Source of the DNA: an uncultured Eubacteriales bacterium
Lineage (GTDB): Bacteria > Bacillota > Clostridia > Christensenellales > UBA1242
DNA: 64,000 bases
Direction: 5' to 3'
Assembly: GCA_949031345.1 (NCBI GenBank)
Contig: CARNVA010000007.1
Location: forward strand, 16,854 to 80,853
Part shown: positions 32,534 through 47,500 of the stretch, one piece after another
Position numbering within the stretch: the first letter of the stretch is position 1
Layout: the number at the start of each line of letters is the position of its first letter
Made by a program: the position numbers and the translations under genes
Notes under the pieces: generated by a model
Seen by the model: only the letters and a program-made list of their open reading frames with translations
Databases searched by the model: none
What the model was told of the DNA's origin: nothing

Positions 32534-35500
32534 TTATTGATTTGCAAGTTTATCAAGTTTTTTCTTTCTTCTCTTAGCAAGAAGGATAATCAAAATGATT
32601 ATTAAGATTACAACTACGACTACTACTACAATTACAATAATGATTGTTGTCATTGTCTTGGTATTGACAATGATTTGAGCATCTTTATCAACGCACCAGA
32701 AAAGTCCGCTGTAGCTAAGTCTTGGGTCTGGATAGCTCTTGTAATGAAGCACATTTTTAAATTCATGTGCGCCAAGGTCTATCTTTCCCTTGAATGGATT
32801 TTCTTTTGTGCCGATAGGCTCCCAATATCTGCCTTCAAAGCCGATATTGCTTGTTACTTTATAGCTGCACTCGCTGTAAGGAATGCCCTCGTCATTTGTT
32901 TCGCCATTATTTACTGCATAAGCAACAAAGGCAAAATCTCTTGCTGTATTGATGAGATATGGGTCTTCATCTGTACCGCTTCCGCTAAGCCCAGACGCCC
33001 TTGCATCTTCATCAGTCCAAAGCACTCTTGCAAAGTATACATAGATGTTTATTTGATAACCAAAGAATCTATCCATGAAATCTTTGCCCATTGAAAGTGT
33101 GCCATTTACCACATATTCAGAAGCGTCAAAGGTTATGCCATCAACAACCACATAAGTCTTTTCATACTTGTAGTTTGCATTTGCGATTATTCTCATTGAG
33201 AAGTTGTCGCCATACTTGACAGTCTTGCGGTCACCATTATTCACCTTATTTGAAGAGCCAGAGCCGTCTATGAAATAGAGTGTTCCAGACTTCAAGATTT
33301 CTGAATTATCAAGTGGTGAAGTCATTGCAAGATTGAAGGCAAGTGTGATGTCTTCTCTTGTGACCGGAATTGAAAGCTTGATTGAGTAATCTCCGCCATC
33401 AACTTCAGTGAGATCTTTTACATCTAAGACATAACTGAATACATAAGTATTTGTTTCGCTGTCATAAACAGATTCAAAGATGCTTTGACCGAAGCCATAA
33501 CCTCTTGATTTTTGAACAACTACAACCAAAGTATCGCCGACAGCTGCATTGAATACGCTGTTGTAATCACACTGCTTTCCATTTACAAGCACCTTAACAA
33601 TTGTGTGAAGTGAGCCAAGCTCGCCTGCGTTAAAGTTTACTGCAACATTTCGGCCTTCAAACACTGCTGTAATGTCAAGTGGATAGTCAATGAGATTTGT
33701 AAATTCATATATGATTTCACCAGCAACTCCAGGCTTGCCAATGTATTGCTCGCCTGTTGAATTGTTTTCCCAATATAAGAATTTATACCCTTCAATTGGC
33801 ACTGCAACAAGAGTGAGAAGTTTTCCAGCGTCAAAGCTGCCGCTTAAAATTCCGCCATCCTGCCTTGCAAAGCTTTCGCCGCCATTTGCAAAGTCATTAT
33901 TGTTGTTTTTAATAGTAAATTTAACTGTTGGGTTGTAAAGCGCTCTGACAACATATTCACCCATAACTAGATCTTTAATAGTAAAGCTCTTGCCGCGTTC
34001 GGTGATTTCTCCGCCATCGAGTTGAACAGTAAAACCAACAAATTCATATCCTGCTATTTCTGGAGCAGCAAACTCTAAGGTAGAGCCAACAGCAATTTCG
34101 CTATACCAGCGATTTTCCTGTCCAGTCCAAGCACTTGAGCCAAGGGCTGCAAGGTTGGTAATGAAATTGAAGTTTGAATAATTTGGGTCTTCAAGATATT
34201 TTGAAGGTGATACTTCTACTCTCACCTTAGCCCTGTCATACACATAGCGTGCGTAAAGGGTGAAAGTTTGAGTTGTTGCATCAAAGCTTCTATCTTGTTC
34301 ATACATAGAGCCCTTATGAGTGTAACCAGTATTTTGCCAATTCATCATAATGTCATTGTATTTGTCAATGTATTGAATTGCATTTTCGTCACTTGTGTAG
34401 TAATAATATCCTGCAAAAGTGAAGCCCTTCTTCTTTGCAAATACAGTGCCATAATCGTTGGCTGAAAGACTGCTTAAATCCCACTCTTCGCCAAAGCGGA
34501 TTTTCTTTTCCATTGTCACTGAGGTGTTTTCATCAACCACGAATTTCAAAGTATATTCTTTTGGCTCTACATAAACCACAATGGTTGCACCAGCTGTCAC
34601 TTCATCAATGATAAAGTAAGCACTGTTTGTGAAGCCTGAGCTGAGTGGGTCTTCAGCAGTTACTTGTGAAACTTGAATGTTGTTGAAAGTTTCGTCACCT
34701 GAGTAGATAATGTGATATTTAAGTAATCCGTCATCTCCTGTAAGGAGGCTGTATGAAATGAGTGAAGCAATGTCTACTCTAAGGCCGGCGCCAGTTACAA
34801 CTGCAACATTGATTGAGTCACCACGGCTTGGTCTTGAAGAAACAAGCTCGTTTGATGTGTCAACAGTGAAAATTCCGCCGTGTACACCCTTTGTAATATC
34901 TTCGCCTTCATTGACGAACATAATTTTAATATTGTTCTCTTTTGCGATAAAGCGCACGAGAATTTGTGAACCTTTTGTTGCGCCAGTGATTACATAGATG
35001 TCTTTTCCATTTATGGTTGTCTGGCTTTGTATCATTCCTTTTGATGTGACAACTGAAGCTGTAAAGCCTTTTTCTGCAACAACTTCAAAGTAAAGCACTT
35101 CATCTGTATAAGAAATGATTGTGTAGTTTCCGCCAATTACGAGGCTTCCTTGATATTCGTGATATTTATCATCTGAATATCTTTCGCCCTCACTGTTTGT
35201 CGCAAACACCTTTCCGCCCTTTGTAGAGCCAAGGTTGTCAATGTAGTTTACTTGAGTCGACGACTGAACAACCACTTCAATTTCGCTTGGTGTAAACACC
35301 ACTTCAATATGTGTGATTGGGTCATAAAGATCAAGGTAGATTGAAATCTTGTTTCCATCAATTTCAAAGTCACCCTCGCCTGCCTTAACTCCATCAAGTA
35401 AAATCTCTGAAAGCTCATAACCATTTTGCGCTGCAAGCACAAGGTCAACATTAAGTCCAAGGAAGAAGTTTCCATTGTTTTGACCGATTACATCAACAGT

Positions 35501-38500
35501 GATGTCTTCACTTTCTTGAGAAGCTGTGAAGCTGCCCTTTCCAGTAGAAACAAATGTGATGTTGCGTTCTTTTCTTGCATAACATGCAAAGATTGGAATT
35601 ATTCCCTCTTCGCCAGCTGCCTCTAAGGCATCTCTGATGTCACTTGAAACAACATAGTTTGTGTTTGGCTCTGTTGAAATTACATTTTCACCGATTTTCC
35701 AACCGATAAACTCATAATTTTCAACAAGCTCTCTCTGAGTAAGAGTGATTGTCTTGCCAAAGTCAACAACTTGAACGCTGTCACTTGTGATTTCACCATA
35801 CGCACCCTGACCTTCAGCCACATTTACACTGAATGTATATGTGCGAGGCGTTGCAGAAAATTCAATTGCAAAGTCTTCGTCAAAGCCTGCAAGTGAAGCT
35901 GAGAAGTAATAATATCCGTCAGCATTAAGCACATTTGACACGCTTCCTTCAACAACATAGTTGTTCTCACCAGTTGCGAGGTCGCCAGCAGTGTAGCCAT
36001 AGGCCATAACGCCACTTACTGTGAAGGTTTCACCTGTTCTGATTAAGAAGGTGTCGCCTGAAAGTGTAATATTTGTTGAATTGAATGAAAGTCTTAAGAA
36101 GATGTTTCTCACATCACTTACAGTCACTCTGTTGAGAGCGGCCTGAGCGCGTACTGAAAGTGAAGCACCGCTTACAAACTCTTCCCAAACATAGGTAAGA
36201 GTTTTCTTGTCTTCGCTGATGATTGGAGCATTTACTTTTCCGTTTCCAGCAAATACAACGCTTGATTCGGTAAATTCATAACCCTTCTTAGCAGTGTAGA
36301 CAATTCTCACCCTTTGCTCTGTCTTAGCAACAACAGTTGTGCCTGAAATTGTCACTTCTTCGTCATCAATGAACACTTGATAATTTGCAATGTTTTCATT
36401 GAAGAGTTGAAGAGTATTGTCATCTGGCAAAATGTTGAAGACAACTGAGCTGTCTGCGATTAAGTTTTTAATGGTGAAGTAACCATTGTTTGTGATTTCT
36501 CCATGAAGATTTTCATCATTCACTTCAAAGGTGTAGCCCTGTTTTGGAGTAACAGCCACTTGAAGATTTGTCTCGTTGTAAACGAGTGTGAAGGTCTGAC
36601 CACTTATAATATTGTTGCCATTTACATTGACAGTAAGTCCATCGTCAAACACAATTGTGAGGTCAAATGGAGCATTTGTCCAAGTTGCAGCAAAGGTAAG
36701 TGTGAATACATTTTCGTTTGCGTCATAAACGCCGATTGTCTCTAAAATGTCACCTTCGTTGTAAATTTTTCCATCTTTGTCACTCCACTGAGCATTCTTT
36801 CCAGCAAGCACTGCTTGAGGGAATGCGCCAAGCGTCTGACCATAACGAGCAGAAATTACATTCGAGCCATTGATTGCACCATCGGTTGCGTCAAAGGTAA
36901 TCTTATAAACTGCACTTGTCCAAACTGCGTCAAGCACAACTGTCTTGTCGCCGTCAAGGTCTGGGAAAAGTTCATCAACAATTTGCTGGAAGTTTTTCTC
37001 GCCAAGTCTCAAGCCATTTGAGTAGGTATAACGCTCTAAGGTGTAAGTACCTTCAGTAGCAGTAAGTCTTGGTAGATTTTCTTCTGTAATTGAAGCAAGC
37101 TCTGAGTATTTATAAACTGGAGAAAGTGAATTTGAGTCTGTTCTGTTTGTATTTGCAGGAAGGTTGAGATTGATGCTTAATGTAATTTCCATCTCATCAT
37201 AGGTCACGCTGAGCACAACGGCTGAAGCAATGCCCTTCAAGATTGCCTTTCCTCTCAAATTGCCAGTATCAGTCAAATCTTTGTCTTTTGTTTCTCCACT
37301 TACAAGGTTGTAAGACCTTACTTTGAAACCTCTTTCACCCACGAAATCAATTTCAACATCGGTGAAATATTCAACATAATAAACTCCGTCAACGTTTGTA
37401 AGTGCGTTTGCTGGGTTTGCTGTGACTGTAATATCTTCAACATTGTTTCCACTTAATGTAATTGAATATTTTTCAATTGTCCAAGAAGCGTAAATATTTA
37501 AAGTCAAGTTTTCGCCAGATTGGGTTGTAACAACCTCTTTAAGCACATCTACAATATTTGAGCTGTCAAGAGTGATATATCCACCATTTTGTGCAAGTTT
37601 ATAACCTGCGAATTTATAACCTTTTCTTGTTGGCTGTCTGAATGAAGCAAGAAGTTCTTCGGCTGTTATATTTTGAAGTGGATAGCCCACTTTGAATGTA
37701 AAGCCTTCAGCAACAATTCCGTCACTTACAAACTTGCCACCACTTACAAGGTCTGCGTGCTCTGTTGAAGCATTTACAACAATTTCAATTGTGAAGTTGT
37801 TGATATCACCTTTCACATTATTAAGCACTTTGTAGTTTGCACTATCTTCGCCCTTAATTGAAAGAAGCACTGGTTTGTTTGTGCCAACCTCAGCGTCATA
37901 GAAGCCACTGTTGTCAAGGTCAATTTCAACCCTGTCTCCGCTTTCAATATAAGCGTCAATATTTGTATCGAATGAAGCAGGAAGTTTGTTTGTTTCATCA
38001 TATTGTTTCACAACTTCAACACTTGAAAGGTCAAGGTCTTTCACTTTGATTTCAACTGTTATGCTGTAGCCGTTTGACATAAGCCCAACAAAGTTTGAAG
38101 AAGTGATGACAAATGAAATTGTCATGTCACTGCCCGCTTTAAGAAGTCCAGCACCAGAAATACTGCCATTGTCAAGCAAGATTGAGCTGATTGAAGCAAA
38201 GCCATTTTCAACATCGGTTGTAACTCCGCCAATTGAAAGAGTGAAGCCTTCAATGAGAGCAAGCACATCTTCAATTGCAGTATTTACGCCAATCTGACCA
38301 TAAGTGAAAGTCTTGTTTGTAATATCAAATGATACGCTTTCAACTACGGCTGGAGTGATTGAGCCCACATATTTGCCTTCTGGCAAGATGTAGTTTGCAA
38401 TGTCTGCGCCCGCAATAGCAATGCCTAAGAGGTCAATGTTTTGACCTGCTGTAACTTGAGCATATCTTCCTGTAAGATATACCTCGTCACCTTCAACAAC

Positions 38501-41500
38501 ATTTGTAAAGTTTGCGTCTTCTTTATTGATTGTGTCATTTCTGTCAAACACTTTGCTTGTGCTGTCAAGATTAAGCACAACCTTTTCGATTGTGAAATCA
38601 ACATCAAGCAGATATGAAGAGAAGTTTCCTCTTCCGCTGATAGTGATGTCTGCCTCGCTGTAAGAAGCTGCATTGATTGCACCATCTGCTGTCAAGGTAA
38701 GATTTTCAAGAGCAAGCACTTTAAGGAAGCCATCAAGCTCTTTCACCTCATCTCCATCAACATAAGTAAGAGTGATGGTTGAGCTTGCCTCGCCAAGAGT
38801 GATAACCCACTTTCCAGCAAGGTTGTCATAAGTAAGAGTGATGGTTGGTGCTTTCTTAGTGTATGTGACAACAAGAGGGTTGTCAACGCGGATGGTAACT
38901 TCAACATCAGATTGGTTGATTGTGAAGATTGCATCCTCAGTGATTGTAACATAGAAGTTGTCATTGCTTGGTCTTCCCACAGTAAATCTGTAAGTGCCAA
39001 TGCTTTCTCCGCTTTCTCTTGAAAGAGAGATTGTGAGCTCTTGCTGAGCGTCACCTTCAAACATGGTTGTATCAAAGGTAAATTCAGGATCGGTATTGCC
39101 AAACAGTTTTGACCTAAGCGCGCTTGGAATGTCATCCATGCCCACAACGATTTCTGCCTGAGCAACAGCAATTTGAATTTCACTATCAAGTGAAGCAGAA
39201 GAAAGGTCAAAGATTGTTTCATCTGCAACAAGTGAAACAGTGTATGTGCCAGCAAGTTTGATTTCGCCAACATTTACTCCAGTCTTATCTTCAGTGAGTG
39301 TAAGACTGTATGAGCTGTCAGCTTTGCCAAGAAGGTCAGCAACCTTTTCTCTGCCAAGCCCTGCGCCAGTGAAAGTCACATAAAGCTCTGGAAGGTAATC
39401 TTTGTTTTGGTAAACAAATTTGATGTCACTAAGCTCCATAGCACCAAGCACAAGTCTTTCAACAGTCACATTGAAGCTAAGCTCAAGTGATTTTGGTTGA
39501 TATCCAGACCTGCTTGCTGTAATTGTGAGAATATATTCTCCGTTTGAGGTAGTATTTGTTGGAAGAGTAAATGTGTCACTAGTTGCCACTTCAACTCCAC
39601 CCTTTGTAATGCGGTATGTGTAAGAAATGAGACCATTTCTGTTTGTAATATCACCCTCGCCACCAAGCATTCTGTCAAGAGTGATTTCTTCCTTGCCGTT
39701 GAGGTCAATCTTAGCCGAGAAGGTAATGTCTTGACTTTCTCCATCTGGAGTTTCAAGCAACCAGTTTGCAGTCACGCTATCTGCGGCAATGCCAGCCTCA
39801 GCTGAAGCTGTAAGAGTGTTTCCTGCAATGGTGAGTTTGTCATTTGCGCTTATCCAGCTTTCAAATTCAAAACCTTTAATGTCACCCTCATGGTCGTCTG
39901 CTTCTGGGCTTGGCAGTGAAACGCTTGAGCCAAGTTTGACATAAACATAACCTGTGTCGCCCTTGCCTTCACTTGCAATATCACCAAGTCTGAGCATAAT
40001 TGCTTTGTAGTCAGTCACAAACGCAACAATGGTTGCATCGTCACTCACCTCTCTAGTCTCTGTGCGAGCTGCTGCCCCTTCAAGAGTGTTGAGAACGGTG
40101 GTCAACTCAGTAATTTGTTCTGCCTCATTTTCGCTAAGCTCACTCCATTGAAGCACATTCATTGTGCCGCCAATTTCAAGACTAAGTGAAAGTGAAACTC
40201 CCTTTTGAATGAGAATGTATGCACGACTTTGTCCATTTCCAACGATTGAGAATATAAGCTCGCCTTCGCTGGTCATGAAGTTGAGGTCTCCGTTTTCAAG
40301 AGTGCCTTTAATTCCTACATTTGTCTGTTCAAAGCCAGTTGCTTTAACCACATTTGCACTATTATCAGCAAGCGTAAAGTCACCAGCATTGAAATATTTA
40401 GTTTGAAGGTCAATTCTGTAAGCTTGGTCAGTTGAGATAATTTTAAAGAAACTGTCTTCTGCAAGCAAGATTTCAAAATTTTCCTTTCTTTCCACACCCA
40501 TTGCATCAACAGCTGAGTATTCATAAATAAACTCTGATGCAAGGTTGTAAACTTTTATAACTTTGTCATTTGTATTAACTTTATTGACTTTTATGTCAAA
40601 GGTCTCTACACCAGCTGAGGTAACAAATCCCAAATTCCTCACCGTGTGAGCGGCATCTTTGTAATAACCTTTTTCTTTGAATGAAAGGATGATTTGTGCC
40701 TTCTCAACCTTTGCCTTGAGGCTGTCATCTGTCACGAATGTGACAAAGCCACCCTCTATTGAAAGTCCGCTGTAGTTTGAAATATCAAAACCGCCAGCAT
40801 TATTTAAATAATATTTAACTGCAAAGCTGTTTCCGGCTTCATATAAGCCTTTATCATCAACAAGCTCTACTCTATCAATGCTCAATTCTCTATTATCCGC
40901 ACCATCTTCTGCATAAGTCACCTTTCCAAGACTGTTGAGTTGCTCGTCAGTAGAAGTTGGATAATAAACATTTGTGCCTGAATAGAATGTAGAAAGCTTT
41001 GCATTCGCTATACTTACAACGCTCCTAAGAATTGCCACATTTACTTCACTTGATGAAAGTGTTCTTGTTTGACCTGTCAAGTTGTCTTTAATTTCGAGTA
41101 CGAAAATCGCTTTTGAAGAAAGCACATTCTTTTGCATCAAACTGAAATCACTTGCAGCGTTTGTTCTCACGCCATCAAGCAAATAATAATAGCCTGTTAT
41201 TTCATCACCATTGCCTTGAACACCAATGCTTAATACTTCATTGCCATCCACATATATGCCAGAGGTGGCAACAGCCTGTTCTCCACCATTATAAGTGAGA
41301 GTTGTGCCTGTTGTCACAAGGCTGATATAAGAATAATCTGCCTTAACCTGCCATACTGGGCTGAGGGTGATATCTCTTGTTCCATTAACTATTTCATAAA
41401 GCTCATCATCACTTACAACGAAACCTGTGCCATTGATAAACTCGCTTGCGAAAGTGAAAGCAGAGCCATCAAAGGTTGCAAATGTTCTTGTCCCCCACAT

Positions 41501-44500
41501 CAAAGCTTTAAGGTCATAGCCTGGTCTTGTAAAGATGAGGGAATTGAATTTTGCTGCTATGTTTTCATCATATCTGATTTCAAATTGAGTTGTTCCAGAA
41601 ATTGTGTAATAGCGTTTTTCATTTGTTTCAATTGTCACATTGTAAGCCTTTGCCACAATGCTGACTGTAATATTTGTATGAGCTTCAAGACCCAAAATTG
41701 TGAGAGTATTTTCTGTCAGAATATACTTTTCACTTTCAAGCCCTGAAACCTCGCCAAGCTCATATCCTTTTGCAAGGCTGAAGGTAAAGAGTTTTGTTGC
41801 ACCGTTGAAATAGCGCACTTCAAGTTTTGTTCCACTCTCGTTAAAGCCGTCATATTTTACTGAGTTGTACTTGTCAACATTGCCTGTAATATCGATTACG
41901 AGGTTGTAAACAAGTCCCCAAGCAGCTTTAAGGTCAAGAGTGTGGTCAGCGCTTCTGAAATGCTGGCTGACAAGAAGTTGACCTTCAGCGAAAGTCTCAA
42001 CAATTTGAGCCTGTGTGCCTTTGTTTTCAATCTTATGCCATACATATTCTTCATCGTCTGATTGAGTAAGAGTTGGAATGTTTGTCATTGGCTTGCCATA
42101 TTCATACTGTCTTGTCACAGTTTGTTGTCCAGCTTCTGCCCCTGCAAAGTCAACGCCTTTTCTGTCAGTCTTATCAAATGTGACTGTATAAATTACACCT
42201 TCAAACACCGCTTTTAAGGTAATTCCATTTTTGTCATAACGCTCCTGCTCTGGCACGCCGCCGCAGATTGCTTTGATGACATCAACAAGTTTTGCATTGA
42301 GTGCAAAGTTGTTTGTCAAGCCTTCTGCCCAAGCTTCTTGAGTGTAAGTGCCAATGGCTGCAGTGTATGTCTTGTTTGCAAATAAATCACTAAGAGTGAA
42401 GTTTTCACCTTTTGTAATGTCATATTCGCCACTTATGTCACCGCTCTTTTCGGCGATTTCAGTGCCGTCTGGAGTGACATAACTTGTTGCGAATGAGAAT
42501 TTCATTGGTGAAATTTCAATATTTACATTTGTTGTATCTTTGATTGTATCAATGATTGCTTCCCCAGTTCTGAGATTGTTTGGCTTAGACTCAGTAAAAC
42601 CAAAGCTCTTTTCTGGAGTCACTTCAAAACCAGTCCACATATAGAAATCGTTTGAAGTAATTTCAATTCTGATATCGTGTGTGTATAAAACTTTATAAAC
42701 ATCATTTCCGTCAACATTTGTTGGAGAAATTTTTCTATCTTCATCAATGTCAAACACAGCAATGCTTGCATTTGAATAAGAGATGTTTACATCAATTTCG
42801 TCCTCTTTCCAACTTGCATAGAAGGTAATTCCTGCCAAATTATCTCTTTCAAGAGAGGCTCCGTTTATTCTTTGCCAGATGTTTTCGCCTGTATTTACAG
42901 TTGCGCCAGCTTCACCCAAAACTCCACCAGTTGTCCAGCGGTCGAATATATAACCATGGTTGAGGGTAAGCTCTGGAAGGTTTCCAGCCAGCATTTCGCT
43001 GTATTTAAGGTCGCGAGATTGAACGCCAATCCAGCCTTCAGTCTCTGTGGAAACTACATAGTCACTTCCTGGCTTATTGTAGTCAACAATAATTCTCACA
43101 ACAATCTCAGAAGTGTTTACTGTAAGAGTGACATTATCTGTAATTCTTGCAAGAGTAATGGTTGCATTTTTGTCATTTTGTCCACTTGCAATTGCAGCAT
43201 CTATATTTGCCGCAAAAAGCGTTCTGCCAACAAATTTGTATCCTTCATCTGCAGTTACTGCAAGAGTGACAACCTCTTCCCCTTCATTATAATAAGGAAG
43301 AATTAAAGTTGTGCCAGCTGCAGTGCCGTCAATGCTCAACTGTCCGTTTGCGATTGCAAAGGTGACAGTATAAGATTTTCTTTTCCAAATCGCATTGATT
43401 TCAATTCCGATATTGCCGCCGTCAACTGCCGCTTGAAGCAGAGTTGCCTTATCATTAGCACTCATATCTCTTGAAATTGTGATTGCACTTTCGCCAACTC
43501 CAAGTTTCCAGCCGGTATTTATGTAACCTTCTCTTATCAAACGATTTCCGTTTGCAAGAATGTCTCCAATAAGGCTGTCAATGTTTCCGTTGTAAGAAAG
43601 AGACATTGGATTTGCATTTTCAAATGAGGTAATTTTGTTATTTGCGAATGTTGTCTCATATCTGTCTGCAACTGGGTTGTAGATATCACCAGAATTTCCA
43701 TTCTTGTTGAAAATGAGTGGAGTGCTTGTAATATCACCAGTGACATTTGTTGTAATTGTATAGTTTACGCTGTCATCATTGCTTAAATCATAGACAAGAG
43801 TCACCTTCTTTCCACTTGCGATGAGTGAGTCAGAATATGTTCCACTTGTCACAGTGATGATATCACCACTAAGCAAGCCGTTTGATGAATAGAAGCCACC
43901 AACAGCATTTACATTTTGCCCAACAAACTTGCCAAGCAATTCATTGTTTCCATCATATTGTTTTGTGATAGTAAGGGTTGAATTTGTGATTTCAATTACC
44001 TTCTTATCAACAACGATGGTCTTTTCATAGGTTGTGGTATAAACCTCGTCAAGCCCGCCAAGTGCTTCTTTGAAAGTGAAATCTTTTGAAGTCACTGTAA
44101 AGACGATTGTGTAAGTGCCAGCTTTAAGATATTTGCCTGTTGAGTAAACTGCATCCTTAATCTCATAGTCTGTGATTATGAAACAGTTTTTATCAATCTC
44201 GCCAGTCTTTCCACCTGCATAACTGAAGGTTGGCGCAAACTTATTATTCACAATTTCAAGAATAGTATCATCTTTCAAGTCTCCATAAGGAAGGTTTGTA
44301 AGAGATGTGTTGAATGAAACTGTGCTTGTGCTGTCAGCAATAACTGTGGCTTGAAGGTCGTCAGCATATACGAGAGTATAGCTTTCTCCTCTGCCCACAT
44401 TTGAAAGCACAATATTTGAAAGGTTTCTCTTTCCAGCATTCTTAAGCGAAATTTTTCCGCTGATTGAAACTTCGTCATCGACGCCATTTACTGAAACAAG

Positions 44501-47500
44501 ACCTGACAGATTTATTTCGCAGCTGTTTTTATCTTTATTTACAGTGTTGTAAACAAAGTCAACTGTTCCGTCATAAACCTTGTCGATTGAATTGATTGTA
44601 AGTGTGCGTTTTTCAACTGAAATTTGTGCTTTGTCAGCATTTGCAAAATCTACGCCAGACCATTTTGCGTCAACAGCTTCTTGAGTGAGCACCACAGAAA
44701 GTGGATATTCACCAAACACTGCTTCAGCCGATGAGATCATGGTGATAAACTGGGTATAATGCTCTTTTTCCTCTGCTGGGATTGCGATTTGTTTGTCACC
44801 GCTTAAGTAATAAATATCAAAAGTGGTTGAATAGCTTTCGCTTCCTGCAGTGATTGTAAGAGTATAATTTGTGCCGTTGTAAGTAATTGCATAGCCGGTT
44901 GCGGCATAGCCATTGTATGTATAGATAATCTTTTCATCAAAGCTTACCTGAAGTTTTCCGCTTGGTGTGCGGATTTCAAATTTAACATCAAATACATTTG
45001 CAAAATCTTCTGCATCAATTGCATAGTTTTGTCTGTCCTCACTGCTCATAAGATTTGCCGCAGTAAGTGCATATTGTCCAATAGCCTCGCCTGCCACTCT
45101 GTCAAACGAGATGTCAACAGTGTCATTTGAGTTTTCTCTTATTGTAACTGTTGCCTTAATTGGGCTTGGGTCTTCAAGACCGAAATACTTGAAGAATTCA
45201 AAGCCGTCAGCATAGTTTGATAGACTGATAACATATTGAATAATATTTACATCAAGGTCTTGTTCATAAATTCCATCAGCAAACTGATAGACACCCTTCA
45301 TATTGCTGTCAATGCTTGCCTTGATTGTGTATGTGTCAACATTTCTTACAGAAGTTGCAATTTGACCATTGCTGCCATAAACGCCTGCATTGAAGCGTAA
45401 TGCATTGCCACTGTTGTCTGTGTTTGGCACATTGAGAAGGGTTGTTTGACCCTTGCTTTCTTCATTATTATTGATAATAAAGTCAAGAATTATATTTCCC
45501 TTCTGATCGGCGTTGTTGAAAGTAAGGTCTCCGCCATTGTATGAAAGAGAAATTGTATTTCTGTTGATGGTAAGCCCAACTTCCTCTGATTGAGTAACGC
45601 TTTGTGGAGCAAAACCGTCAGAGAAGGTGTAGGTAATTGTCACAGTATAAACATCATTTAAGCTGAAGCTTGCCTGTGAATTTTCATCCACGATTGTAAA
45701 TGAGTTGTCAACGCTTGAGAATATGAAGCTTGCACCCTTATCTTTGCCCACCATTGTCGCAGTGAAACCAGTCACTCCGTTTGGTGCTTGAATTTGAGTA
45801 AATTCTGAAAGAGGCAATTTGATTGATGAAACGCTTGCATAATATTCAAGTGCCTTTGTCACCTCAAAGTCAAAGCGGTCGAATTTCCACTTCGCAGTGA
45901 TAGTCTCTGTTTGACCAGCCTTAGCATTTGATATGAAGCATTTTCCATTGTCTCTGTCTTCTCTTATTGTAATGTTGCTTTCTGAAGATTCTTTGTTATA
46001 ACCATTGAATGAAAGATAATCAGCCTCTCTCACTGGATTGTTAAGCACGACTTCGCCTGTGCTTGAAGAGGTATAGATTGTCTCATTTTTAGCGCCTTCC
46101 CCATTTGCTCCGCCATTGTAATTCACATTGACTTTCACAACATCGGTCAAAACGCCATAGAAACTTGCATTTGCGTCGCCGCCATTTGGAGCAACTTCCA
46201 AACTATAACCACTTACAAGCCCATCATCGAAGAGAGCTGCAATTGAAGTCATGTTTACACTATTTGAAACAAATGAAAGCAAAGTCAAATCATTTTCTCT
46301 TTCCACGCTCATGTCAATATTTACTTTGACTGAAACTGTGTGAGAAGCAAGATAGTTTTTGTTGAAGAAAAGCTTAAGGTCTTGAGTGCCATTTCCAACG
46401 AATGAAAGCACAACTTGATTGTCATCAGAAATTACACTTCCCTGCTCGCCTTCAGGCAATTCTTTTGAAACATTGTCAATCAAAAGATTCGATATAAACA
46501 AGTTGTCAGACTTATCTTTATATAATGATGAAAGAGCATTGGCAAGCACTCCACCATTTGCAGTGAGATATCTTGTGCTGTAGTCAAGCCCAAGCGCATC
46601 TCTTGAGTCAAGAAGGGTAAATCTTTTTTCATTTGTCACATTCCACTCAAAGTTTGTGTCGCGGTCATCAACATGTCCTTCAATTGCAAGGTCATAGATG
46701 TTGAACACTTTTGCATCCTCATCATGATTTAATGTGCCTGTGTAGACCCCTGCTGGAGAACCCATCTTGAGAGTAAGTTTTGAATAAGTGTATTTGAAAG
46801 TCACCTTTCCAACATTGAAAGGAATTTCATTTGCCTTGTTGACATAAACGGTTGTTTCAACGCCGTCAAAATAGTAAGCTGTTCCGTCAACAAAGTCAAC
46901 AGTAAATCTTGCCTTTTCTATTGTGAGAACGCCGTCAAGTGTAACATAGTAATTCCCGCCCTCTTTTACAACATTTGATACAAGATTTTCATAAAGCATA
47001 TCACCAAGTTTGTCTGTATCAACTTTCATTTTAAGTGATTTGCCGCTGCCAGTGTTAAACTTGCCGCTGCCATCACTGTCAAGCACTTCATAAGCACTTG
47101 GATTGAAATACTCTTCTGTTGTCTTTGGCTCTGGTTTAGTCTCAAGTTGTGACCTATCTGTTCCATCCCAGTCAAACTTATAGATAAACTGACCATAATC
47201 ATTGCTTACGCCCTCAACAAATTCCTTTGTGCCATTATATATAGTTGCAAAGTGGTTGTCGAAGAAGTGAAGCTCGTTTTTAGCCATAGTGAAATCAAGC
47301 ATAGCACTTGTGGCTGAATAAGAAATTGTTCCAAGTCCGATTGTTCCGTCATCTTTCAGACCATATCTTGTAAGAGTATCGGCAATTGTGATTTCAAACT
47401 TAATTGAATAATCGCCATTTTTTAACAATTTGTTTATATTAAACAGGTCAACAGTCTCAAATGAAACAGTGCCGTCGGCTGAAGTGACAATGAATTTAAA